64,000 nt of DNA. Origin: Caulochytrium protostelioides. Taxonomy: Eukaryota; Chytridiomycota; Caulochytriomycetes; Caulochytriales; Caulochytriaceae. Below the pieces are notes generated by a model. That model was not told the origin of the DNA. It saw nothing but the letters and a program-made list of their open reading frames with translations, and ran no database searches. Location of the stretch: contig ML014126.1 of the NCBI GenBank assembly GCA_003615045.1, positions 1 to 64,000 of the forward strand, written 5' to 3'. Of this stretch, positions 1 to 9,500 are shown in pieces (position 1 is the stretch's first letter; every line of letters begins with the position of its first letter). The position numbers and the translations under genes were made by a program.

Positions 1-233
1 AAGTCGGCCGGATGACTGAAGAGGATCGCCCAGCGGTCCCCCGTAGCGGCGTGAAAACGCAGCGGTCCATCCTGGGTCATCGCTTCAAAGTCGGGGGCCT
101 GATCACCCAGCCGCAGGCCCCGCGCGCCAGAGCCGTCATACGGCGTCGCTGCGGCAGCCGTGTCCGCCACAGCGGCGGCAGAGGCGGCGGTGGCAGCATC
201 AGCAGCAGAAGCGGCAGAAGCGGTACTTGACAT
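1..233 (-). CDS. 1-Cys peroxiredoxin, N-terminal part (runs off left edge)
   Basis: Thiol peroxidase of the Prx6/1-Cys class, which reduces peroxides through one peroxidatic cysteine. Reading the minus strand from ATG at 233-231 gives an Ala/Ser/Thr-rich leader of about 38 residues, then LRLGDQAPDFEA, then RFHAATGDRWAILFSHPADF at the window edge. This is the conserved start of the family; the expected TPVCTTEL motif with the catalytic cysteine would lie just outside the window. The leader is longer than in most family members and poor in acidic residues, so it could be a mitochondrial presequence (inference). The start is the only ATG before the conserved part in this frame. Only about 77 residues are visible, so no statement on catalytic integrity is possible. 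Confidence 0.85.
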   Translation of the reverse strand, partial: MSSTASAASAADAATAASAAAVADTAAAATPYDGSGARGLRLGDQAPDFEAMTQDGPLRFHAATGDRWAILFSHPAD

Positions 234-2055
234 GACGATCGGAGACGACCACGTGGAGACAGCGCCAGTAAAGACTATGCTGCCAGAAGCGAAGAACGGC
301 AAAACAAAGCCGGATGATCGATGAAGAGGGACGACCTGCCCTGCCTCGGTGCGGTGCGCGCTGTGGTCCCACCCGCTGGCTTTCAACTGTATCGCTCCGA
401 ACGCTCCATCCTGGTAGGCACGCCAGCCAGCGCTGGCGTCTCTCTCCTGGCTGCGACGGTGTGCATTGGATCCGGCCTACCGATCACGGCGCAGCCGGTG
501 GTCTTGAAGGCGTCCCCCGCCGCCCACGTAGCGGTCGGACTTTCGTGGCACGTGGCTTGGCAGCGGGTCAGCTCCGGCACCCCCCTATCCACCTTGTTCT
601 TAGCAAGGAAATCCATACCCAGCGGGTGCCATGCGGCAAGAAAACAGCCCAACGCAGGCCACGCGGCGGCCAGCCCAGTCATACCAGGTGTGGAGCGAAC
701 TGGCACGCATTGGAGCTTGCCGGATGACCTTGTGCACCAGTCCCCTTATGAGACGCGTGCGTGATGTTCGTGCAAGTGGCGACCCGCCAGCGAGACCTCG
801 ATGTTGTGTCGCCTCCCCAAAGCCTTACTTGCATCGGGTCTCCGTCGAACACATGGTTGGCGGCAATTGGTCATGGTCATGGTCGGCAATTCATGCCGAC
901 ATGGTGGGTTGTAACGGAATGCAGTCACATACATGGGATTGCGCAAGGCCGCGCTCGTGGGACGCCGGCCCCGCTGGCCATTCCATCCCGGTAAGCTACG
1001 CATGAAACGGCACCGGCGCCGACTCGCTTCGCGAACCCGCAGCGCCGCTGGGCACACACATTTCTGCGTTGTGGCGGTCATGGTGAATGCTATCGCTGAT
1101 ATCGCGTGGAATACGCTCAGGTTGCGCCCTAGCAGTGAGTGGCCAACGCGGTCACGGCGGTCGCCGTCACAGCCGCTACTGCGGTCCAGTGTGCGGTCGC
1201 CGTTGCCGTCGCGGACGCGCTCCAGGGCGCCAGGTAGTGAGCACTTTCGCGGACGTCGAAGGCGCTGCCCTCGGCGCCGTCGTCCGAGTGAACCTCCCAG
1301 TCGAGCATGTCGCCCGTCAGCACCGGATGCTGTCTGAGCAGGCCTGTGGTGGTGGCGCAGAGCCCGCGAGGCCTTGCAGCCCAAGGATGCCTTCCAAGGG
1401 AAGGCAAGGATAGCTCGATGAACCAAACGCCCTATTGCCTCGGTAGGGGGCCCTAGGGGGACACCGCGGAGGGCATAGCGTGAGCGCTAGGTCGTCTCAA
1501 GGGAGGGCCTATATACACGAGCATGCTCGTTAAAAGAAAAAAACCAAACCACTCGCGCTTAGAGTCGCCCACGATCCGAGACGGTTCTATGCCACTTTGC
1601 ATGTCTAATTCGCGGGGTGTCAGACGGTCATTCCGCGAAGCCTCATAAGGTTTTTTGGGCTACACGGCCGTTTGGAGTATCTAAGATTTTGCCAGCGGCA
1701 GCCTGCGCCGCCGTCGTCGGCAGTCGGGGCGAAGGAGCAGTGGAGTTCGCTCCGGCGCGGCGGTAGCAGCGCATCGAAGAGACAATCGTTTCGATTCCGA
1801 CGGATAGCCGAGACTATAAAATGTTTTAGTTCTCTAGCGTCGTCTCGGACCCGTTTCCCGATTCACTGTCTTCAGCTCTCATATATTTTTTACAGCGTAT
1901 TCTCAAAAAAAGCACATTCTCACCTAACACGAACGCCATTCTTTTCTCATACTTGACATAGGACACTCCCTTTCTCGTCTCCGTCTCTCCTTGTTTCTCC
2001 CATCTGTCCTGTACCGGCGCTCTAGGTCTGAGGCCGCGTCCCATCCATCACCGTC
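234..2055. other. No recognisable gene; AT-richer toward the right
   Basis: This lies between the divergent peroxiredoxin and small secreted-protein genes. Short overlapping frames exist on both strands, but none resembles a known family and none keeps one consistent composition. Bases 1420-2050 are clearly richer in A and T than most of the window and end in a pyrimidine-rich tract just before the ATG at 2056, as expected of a promoter and 5' leader. A weak likeness between 7-110 and 311-430 is discussed under rejected items. Confidence 0.5.
1815..1821 (+). promoter_or_regulatory. TATA-like box upstream of the 2056 gene
   Basis: TATAAAA in an AT-rich stretch about 240 bases before the ATG at 2056. 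The distance allows a leader of about 200 bases. It is an isolated motif match, with no support from a second promoter element. Confidence 0.3.
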
Positions 2056-2499
2056 ATGGCTTGCTTCGTTCTCAGCGGACGTCGCGGCGTGCTTTGGCTC
2101 GCATTGATGGCCATGATTGCATGGTGCATGACGCACTGCGGTGCGCTTGCTGCACCTGCACCCCCGCATACCATGCCCATAAGGCCCAAACCCGTTCCCA
2201 AAAGATTTGTCGAGACCAATCCAGGGGTCAAACCATACAAAGTCAACAAAGTGTTCAGCAAGCACCGCTCTAAGACAAAGACTCGCGATGTGATCAAGAG
2301 AAATTTCACGGGGAAATTCTCCGCAGAAAAAGTGCACTTATATGAGAGGGTTCGCGATGTGATTCAGGACAATGTTCCACTGGAGGAAACCTTCAAAAAG
2401 GAGGTCGGGGTGGAAACCCCACCGGAGCGCCAAAGGTTCATCCCCTTAAAACAAAGCAAAGTTCACAAACGCGCTCCGAAACGCGCTGTGACGTTTTAG
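2056..2499 (+). CDS. Small secreted basic protein of unknown function
   Basis: 147 residues. The first 32 form a good signal peptide: a basic start (SGRRG), a hydrophobic core (VLWLALMAMIAW) and a small-residue cleavage region (GALA, before APAPP). The mature part is rich in Lys, Arg, Pro and Val, has no cysteine pairs or membrane segment, and ends in a very basic tail (KVHKRAPKRAVTF). It resembles no family I recognise. Base composition is less GC-rich than the large genes nearby. A TATA-like box and a pyrimidine-rich leader precede it and no other ATG competes. It is probably exported or placed in the cell wall (inference). The length, signal peptide and single clean frame support it as a real gene. 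Confidence 0.55.
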   Translation: MACFVLSGRRGVLWLALMAMIAWCMTHCGALAAPAPPHTMPIRPKPVPKRFVETNPGVKPYKVNKVFSKHRSKTKTRDVIKRNFTGKFSAEKVHLYERVRDVIQDNVPLEETFKKEVGVETPPERQRFIPLKQSKVHKRAPKRAVTF

Positions 2500-2880
2500 G
2501 CCGCAAAAACTTAAAAGGGCACATTAGGGGCTTATTAACCGTTTTGACGCCCTAGAATCTGCTTCGCCTTGATTTATGGCTGTCGCGATCACTGACGCCG
2601 TCGCCAACGCGTCAGACAACGACATCCGTCGCGTTGCTGGCCTGGCGTCAGGCTGGCACATCGCACACGCTGCCCACCAGCCGCGGCGGAGCCGGCGGTG
2701 ACACCACACCTCATCAGTCGATGGATGGCAGATTTCAGTTGAACTCGTCCGGATACTCTCGTCATGATGGGCGATCCTCGCCATGCCCCGTGGCCAGCCA
2801 CGCTCCGGCAGTGCTTTGTCACCGCTCGATCGCGTTCTTCTTGCCCTCTTCTGCTCTCTTCATATAATCAGTATCCTCTT
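2500..2880. other. Spacer before the Fanzor relic, no gene seen
   Basis: Short, with no frame worth reporting. It may include further-decayed upstream parts of the Fanzor element, whose N-terminal half is not recognisable here. Confidence 0.4.
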
Positions 2881-2883
2881 CTC

Positions 2884-3547
2884 GGCCACCGTCTTATGCT
2901 CACTCTACGGTACGAGCCGCTTTGGGCCGAGTACCTGAAGCCGGGCTGGATGAGCCAAGGCTTGCGAAGGCAACGCTGTCGGGAGGCAAGCAGCGTGTGT
3001 TTGCCAAATTCCTCATTTGCGTGGCCGACGGGGCGACCGCGGAGGACGAACCCGTAGTGGCCGCTTACGACGCCTCCAAATTTGCCTCCGGGGGCCAGAG
3101 TGAGACGAGCGTCCCAACATCTCGGGCGTACCAGGCGAGGGCCCAGCGGTTCCGCACCATCCTGGTCGACGGGTTCGGGACGACCCAGGTACATGTCGAG
3201 ACGAACCGGATCCTGACAAAGATGAAGATCCGGGACATGACGCTCGTGTCGATCTCTCGCGCATCCCGAGCGGGCATCACCCGACCGCGCCGACGGCAGT
3301 CAACCCCACAGGACCAGGGTATGTGTCCAGACGAATGTGGACCTGAAACCCGCAACGCCGGCGCCAGGGGATCGTGGTTCAAGGTTTGCTTGGAGTGAAG
3401 CCACCAACGGCAAGTTTGTGAACCGCAATCTCAATACCGCGATGAACACCCGACGCTGTCTGGCCTCACGGGTTGGACCGAAGGCGTTGTGTCGCACCCC
3501 CGCAAGCCCCACTGCGGCCCGTGGTCGGCAGGCTCATCCGACAATAA
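2884..3547 (+). pseudogene. Fanzor/TnpB-like RNA-guided nuclease relic (C-terminal part)
   Basis: Remains of the eukaryotic TnpB relative (Fanzor), a transposon-borne RNA-guided endonuclease. Recognisable in order are GGKQRVFAKF (about 2957-2990), AYDASKF (3061-3081), SVPTSRAYQ near 3110-3135, a stretch like the family's VDEFRTTKVH (seen as VDGFGTTQVH), a possible zinc-ribbon cysteine pair (CPDEC), VCLE, then NGKFVNRNLNTAMNTRRCL (3409-3465), and a tail PLRPVVGRLIRQ with a stop at 3545-3547. These pieces lie in three different frames, with at least one in-frame stop. The RuvC-III aspartate of the NRDxNAA motif is Asn. Only the C-terminal third is visible, compared with roughly 500 or more residues in intact relatives. 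It is a dead copy; the family assignment rests on motif memory. Confidence 0.6.
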
Positions 3548-3711
3548 ACTTAATGCAGACTGCCTCTCTAGGGGACCCCTGGGGGGCGCCATGGAGGGGA
3601 CGGTATGCGTGTTGGGAGGGTAGGCCTGTACGTTCTTTAATAAAATATATGTCCGACGTTGTTTCGCATATTCGGCCGGCGGTGCTCTGCAGCGTCGCGG
3701 GGCAAGACTGG
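3521..3711 (+). repeat. 3'-end repeat, copy A
   Basis: Contains the Fanzor tail and the non-coding sequence after it, and aligns along its length with copy B that follows directly. Shared landmarks are GTCGGCAGGCTCATCCG, GCAGACTGCCTC, a run of G residues, CGTGTTGGG and AATAAAATATAT. Confidence 0.6.
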
Positions 3712-3890
3712 TAGCAGTCCGTGATCGGTAAGCCCATCCGCTGCCCAACCGAAAGCGGACTGCCTCCTGAAGGAACCTCCCGGGGGCCGATGATAGGGAA
3801 CCGTCGGGTTCGTGTTGGGTCGCCATGCATTCTAAGAAAACATATAAAGGTAGCCGATGGCCGATGAAAAATCACACCCAGACAGACCCG
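3712..3890 (+). repeat. 3'-end repeat, copy B
   Basis: Degenerate direct repeat of copy A (ATCGGTAAGCCCATCCG, GCGGACTGCCTC, CCCGGGGGCC, CGTGTTGGG, AAACATATAAAG). It lacks the upstream coding part, so it looks like the 3' end of a second Fanzor copy, or a tandem duplication of one end. Confidence 0.55.
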
Positions 3891-6564
3891 TGGTTTTAAT
3901 GCGATCCATCCGCAGACCTGAAGTCCACTTCTGGAAACCCTGTCCGCGCCGGGGAGGAGAATAGTGGGGTGGGACATTTAGGACAATTTTTCAACGCGCG
4001 GTCGTTCCTCATTCGTTGTCGACTGATTCTCGCCGCGATGCGGCGGGCGTATCAACAGATGGGTCTCCGCCCGTGCGTGCGTCCGCCGGATGCGACCGGT
4101 TCGCTGCTTCGGTGCTCGGCATCCCGCGTTCCCTCCATCCCCGTCTCAGGTCGATTGAGCCGCGAGAACGCGGGCCGCTTCGTTCGTCGTTGACGAGCTC
4201 AGTCGACGCGAGCCCTGGCTCCGCCGGGGACGGGGTCGTTCCGCCTCCTCCGTCGCATGGCATCCGCCCCATGTCAGGACCACCGCCAGGATGCGGCTCG
4301 AGACGGGGCTGAGCCCAGACCGGCCTCGCTCGATTCGCCGGGGCCGGCGGAGTCGTATTTCTCCTTTGTGGGGTGGCCCTCCCCGCCGGGAAGGCCTCGC
4401 TATGGCGCGGGGTCAGCGCCCGCCAGGGTCCTCAGCGCCAGGGAACCTCGATGGGGGCGCCTAGGGGCGGGCCGGGTGGTCCTATCGGCGAAAAGGCTCA
4501 TCGACGGACTGGGGGAGAGCGGGGCAGACGGCATCGGCATGCCTGACACGATGTCCAACACGCATGCGGGATGCTGCTGCGAGAGGAAGGGTCCACGGCG
4601 CGGTCATGGGTGTGCGCGGCGTGACAAGCCGCGGACAGGCGGCGGCGCTGCGGATGCGGATGCGGATGCGGATGCCAATGCGGGGCTACGGCGGCGATGA
4701 ATCGCCGTGCATCCATGCCACCCCCCATGCCACCCCTCCCGCCATGAGTCGTGATGGGCGCCTGCCCTTTTGGAAAACCCGCCGACGGACCAAGCACTGA
4801 CGTACTTCGCGGTCGAGCTGCGGCGCGTCGCCACCAGCGCGCGGTGGCCATCAGTCCCATGGCAGCCCCCCGAGGTCCGGCCGGGTCAGGTCACCCCGCA
4901 ATGCATGGCCACGCATGACCACGCATGGCATCGCGCCTGCCGCCCGCGCGCTCGCGAGGGCCCCTGCAGCATGGCAAAGCAACAGCGACTGGGCGACCTG
5001 GCTGAAAAAAAAATGCGCGTAAAAACGGAATTCAAACGATCCATCACGACGCCGACGAGCCGGACACGCTGAGGCCAGCCTTGGTGGTCGCCGGTGCTCG
5101 AACGCGAGGAGACGGCATGATGGCCGGCCCCTCCTCCTCCTCGGCCACAAAAAAGCGATGAGCCGACTTGAAAATCCTCACCTGCGCGTCGCGGTGGCAA
5201 ACGATGGTGCCGATGGATAATGCGCTCAGGATGATGTGAAGCGATCCTGATAGGCGCCCTTCACGCGCCGGCAGCCACTGCTGCTGCAGCTGCTGCAGTC
5301 GTCGTCGCCTTCACCGTCGCATCGGGGATGCATGGCATGGCACTTCATGGCGTGGCCACACAGGTATATGACTGCGCGGGTGGTTCCATCATCGCTGACC
5401 AACGCAATGGCGTGCGGTTCATGTTCGATCACGTTCTTGACATGTTTCATCCAGCGCGTTTGTGAAGAAGCGCGAAAAACGCATCGTCTCGGAGAACAGT
5501 GCCATCGTGGACAAGGTGGCAGTGAGTTAGTTCCGCATCGTGCGTCGTCGTTTTACATCGTTGCAGCGTCGCCGTCGCCGTCGCATCGCATCGCATCGCC
5601 GCGTCGATCAAGCCGGCCCGACATCTCTCCGTTGCGAGGTGCTCCGTCGCTACCGCCTTCTTCCGGAATCGCTGGCGTCTCGCTGGCGGGAGGAGCCGCA
5701 TCACCCGATTCGGAACGTCGCCGCTGCCGCATCGTCAAAGCCGTGCCCGCGCGCCCTGCGTGCTCGGATCTTTTCGGACCGTCCGACCGTGCGTGCCGAC
5801 GCCGCCTGCCACGCGCGGTTCTCTCTTTCCTTTTCCGCGCTGCCCCGCTGTCTGCCGGCCCCCGCCCCCGCCACGCACACCCGCCGCCATCGCACCCCTT
5901 CAGCAGAGGCACCCCTACCGTGCGATCATCTCCGACAACGCCCTCGCCAGCATCCCGCAGCCCGCATCCGCCGCGCTGTCGATTTGAATCGTGCGCGTAC
6001 CACGACGCCGTCGTCATTGTTGTCGTCGTTCTCCGACGCGTCTCGATTGTCCGCATTTGACAGCTTTGTAGCGCATCTCGTCGTCTGATCGCCTCGTGAC
6101 TGACATCGTGCTTCCCCGGGCCTCCAGGCATCTCATCCATTTCCATTGATCCACCTGCACTTTGTCCATCGCGGCTCTCACTTTCATCACGGCCTGCATA
6201 TCTGCATATCTGTATGTATGCACATCTGCTTACCTGCAGTCATACCCACATTTGACATCTCTCGTCTCGTCTGGTTCTGCCGATCTTCTTTCCATCTCCC
6301 ACGGCATTGCGCACCATTCACCGCGTGCGGCTTCGTTATCCCAAACGTGATCCTGTCTTGGTCCACCCCCGCTCGCATTGCATGACCTGACTCAACCCCT
6401 CTCGCCCTCCACGCATTCCTCATCCGTCCTCGGCCACGGGGTGTCGTGCCTTCTGTTCTTTCCGCCCTTGATCACTACTGCATTACAACCATTGTCTCTT
6501 TTTCATTTTTTCTCAATATCCCTCCTCCGATTTCTAGCGTCTTCGTCCGCCTGTGCGCTGAACC
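3891..6564. other. Long spacer upstream of glutamate synthase
   Basis: No supported gene. Several overlapping frames occur, but their products are Arg/Pro/Ala-rich on both strands and resemble nothing. Low-complexity patches include a GCGGAT hexamer run near 4650-4675, ATGGC-type words near 4900-4980 and 5328-5348, and a CGCAT pentamer run near 5584-5599. From about 6100 the sequence turns pyrimidine-rich and less GC-rich, as expected for the leader and promoter of the gene at 6565. Confidence 0.5.
4650..4675. repeat. GCGGAT hexamer microsatellite
   Basis: About four uninterrupted copies of GCGGAT in spacer DNA. Confidence 0.8.
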
Positions 6565-9500
6565 ATGGGGGCCTCGCCATGCTCGTCTGATCCGACGCAC
6601 GCGACGACCCATGAGAACGCCCATGGAGCCGGGACGGCGAACAAGCTGCATACGGCGCCGGCGCCGGCGCCGACGATGACGCCGTATGCAGCGCCGGCGG
6701 TCCCCTGGTCGTCGGCCATGCCACCGGCCATGGGTCTCTATGATCCGGAGCTTGAGAAAGACGCCTGCGGCGTAGGGTTTGTGTGCTCCATCAAGGGCAA
6801 GCCGTCGCACGCGATCGCCGCCGACGCGCGTTACTTGCTGTGCAACATGACGCACCGTGGCGCGGTCGGCGCCGACATTCGCGACGGCGATGGCGCCGGC
6901 GTCATGACGAGCATTCCGCATGCGTTCTTTGCCAAGACGTGCGGCGCCGCAGGCGTCACGCTGCCGCCTCCGGGCGAGTACGCCGTGGGCAATCTCTTTT
7001 TCCGGCCCGTGGCGGCCGACGGCGCGGGCGATGCACCGGTAGCCGAGCCGGAGGCCGTAGCCCGGGTCGAAGCGCTAGCAACGGAGTTGGGTCTGACGAT
7101 TCGGCACTGGCGCCGCGTGCCGGTGGACTCGTCGCTGCTGGGTCCGACTTCGAAGAGCCGCGAGCCCGTGATCCTACAGCCGTTTGTGGTACCCGAGCAC
7201 GCCGAAACGCCCTTCGGACACACGGCCTTCCAGACGCAACTGTTCCAGCTGCGCAAGCGGGCGACGCATGCGCTGCGCCACCACGGCGCGGGCGGCCAGG
7301 ACACGAACGACTGGTTCTATGTGTGCAGTCTCGCAACCCACACGATCACGTACAAGGGCCAGCTGAGCCCCGTGCAAGTCTATGATTACTTTGCGGACTT
7401 GACCGATCCCGACTTTGCGGTCCACTTCTGCGTCGTGCACTCGCGGTTCTCGACGAACACGTTCCCCTCGTGGGACCGCGCGCAGCCGCTGCGCTGGCTG
7501 GCGCACAACGGCGAGATCAACACCCTGCGCGGCAACCGCAACTGGATGCGCGCCCGTGAGGGCGTCATGCACTCCGAGCGCTTCAAGGACGCACTCTCCG
7601 CCCTGTACCCGATTGTCGAGCCCGGCGGCTCCGACAGCGCGGCCGTCGACAATGTGCTCGAGCTGCTCATCATGAACGGCGTGCTCACTCTGCCAGAGGC
7701 GATGATGGTCATGGTGCCCGAAGCGTGGCAGAACCACACCCAGATGGAGCCCGAAAAGAAGGCGTTCTACGAGTGGGCCGCGTGCTTGATGGAACCCTGG
7801 GACGGCCCTGCGCTGTTTGCCTTCAGCGACGGCCGCTATGTGGGCGCCTGTCTCGACCGCAACGGCCTGCGGCCATGCCGCTTCTATGTCACGGACGACG
7901 ATCGCATGATCTGCGCGTCCGAGGTGGGTGCCATCGCGATCGCCCCTGAGATCATTGCGAGCAAGGGCCGTTTGCAGCCCGGCAAGATGCTGCTTGTCGA
8001 CACACAGGAAGGCCGGATCGTCGACGACCGCGAGCTCAAGATGACCATCGCGACGCGCCGGCCCTTCCAGCAGTGGGTCGCCGAGCACATGGTCACGCTG
8101 GATGATGTCCGCGGGTGGATTGCGCGCTCGCAGCGCGCGGGCCGTCACCGCCTCGACAAGACGCCGGTCGCGAGCGACCGCCGCATGCTCGCGTTCGGGT
8201 TTACAATGGAGCAGCTGAACATGCTGGTGACGCCGATGGTCTGCGACGGCAAGGAGTCACTGGGCTCGATGGGCGTCGACACGCCGCTCGCGTGTCTCTC
8301 CCGCCAGCCGCGCCTGCTCTACGACTACTTCCGCCAGCTCTTTGCCCAGGTCACCAACCCGCCGATCGATCCGATCCGCGAGGAGATCGTGATGAGTCTG
8401 ACGTGCTATGTCGGCCCGCAGGGCAACATTCTCGAGACCGAGGCCGCGCAGGCCCACCGCCTCAAGTTGCCGTCGCCGCTGCTGTCGCTGGAAGACCTCA
8501 GCGCGATCAAGCAGCTCCAGAAGGTGTTGCCCACGTGGCCCGTCGCCGAGATCGACATCACCTTTCCGCGCACCGACGGTCCGGCCGGCTACCGCCCGTG
8601 CCTCGAGCGCGTCAAGGCCGACGTCCTCGCCGCGATCGATCGCGGGATGACCATCGCGATTCTGTCGGACCGCAACGTGGGCCCGGACCGCGTGCCGCTC
8701 TCGGCGCTGGCGGCATGCGCTGGCGTGCACCACCACCTCGTGACGGAAAAGAAGCGCAGCCGCATTGCGCTCTTTATCGAGACTGGCGAGGCCCGCGAAG
8801 TGCACCACTTTTGCGTGCTGCTCGGCTTCGGCGCGGACGCCATCACGCCCTATCTCGCGCTGGAGGCCTGCCTGAAGCTGCGCCGCGAAGGCCTGCTGCC
8901 GCATGCCTTGGGCGACGAGACCATCGTGGCCAACTTTATCAAGGCCAGCAACGACGGCATCAAGAAAGTCATGAGCAAGATGGGCATTTCCACCCTCCAG
9001 TCCTACAAGGGCGCGCAGATCTTTGAGGCGCTGGGGCTGGATCACGACATCGTGAACGCGTGCTTTGCCGGGACCGCGTCGCGCATCCGGGGCGTCGACT
9101 TTGCCATGGTCGCCTTGGACGCGTTCGCCTTCCACGAGCTGGCGTGGCCGACGCGCGCGACGGTCGAGCTGCCGACCCTCCCGGAGTCCGGCGATTACCA
9201 CTGGCGCGACGGCGGCGAACCCCATATCAACTCGCCGAACGCCATCGCGAGTCTGCAGGACGCGGTGCGCCGCAAGAACCAGACCGCGTACGACACGTAC
9301 GCCAGCGAGAGCCGGCGCCAGATCGCGAACTGCACGCTCCGCGGCGCGCTCGACTTCGCCTTTGAGGGCCGCACGCCCGTGCCGCTCGACGAGGTTGAGC
9401 CGTGGACCGCGATCGTGAAGCGGTTCTGCACGGGCGCCATGTCGTACGGGTCGATTTCGATCGAGAGCCACAGCACGCTCGCGATCGCCATGAACCGCTT

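Noticed and set aside
7-430. Likeness between 7-110 (peroxiredoxin) and 311-430, as if a second decayed peroxiredoxin start
   Set aside because: Only short words agree (CCGGATGA, TCCATCCTGG) and the intervening sequence does not align; chance is as likely.
4257-4700. 147-codon plus-strand frame
   Set aside because: Pro/Gly/Arg-rich, ends in microsatellite-coded Asp-Ala repeats, no similarity and no promoter signals.
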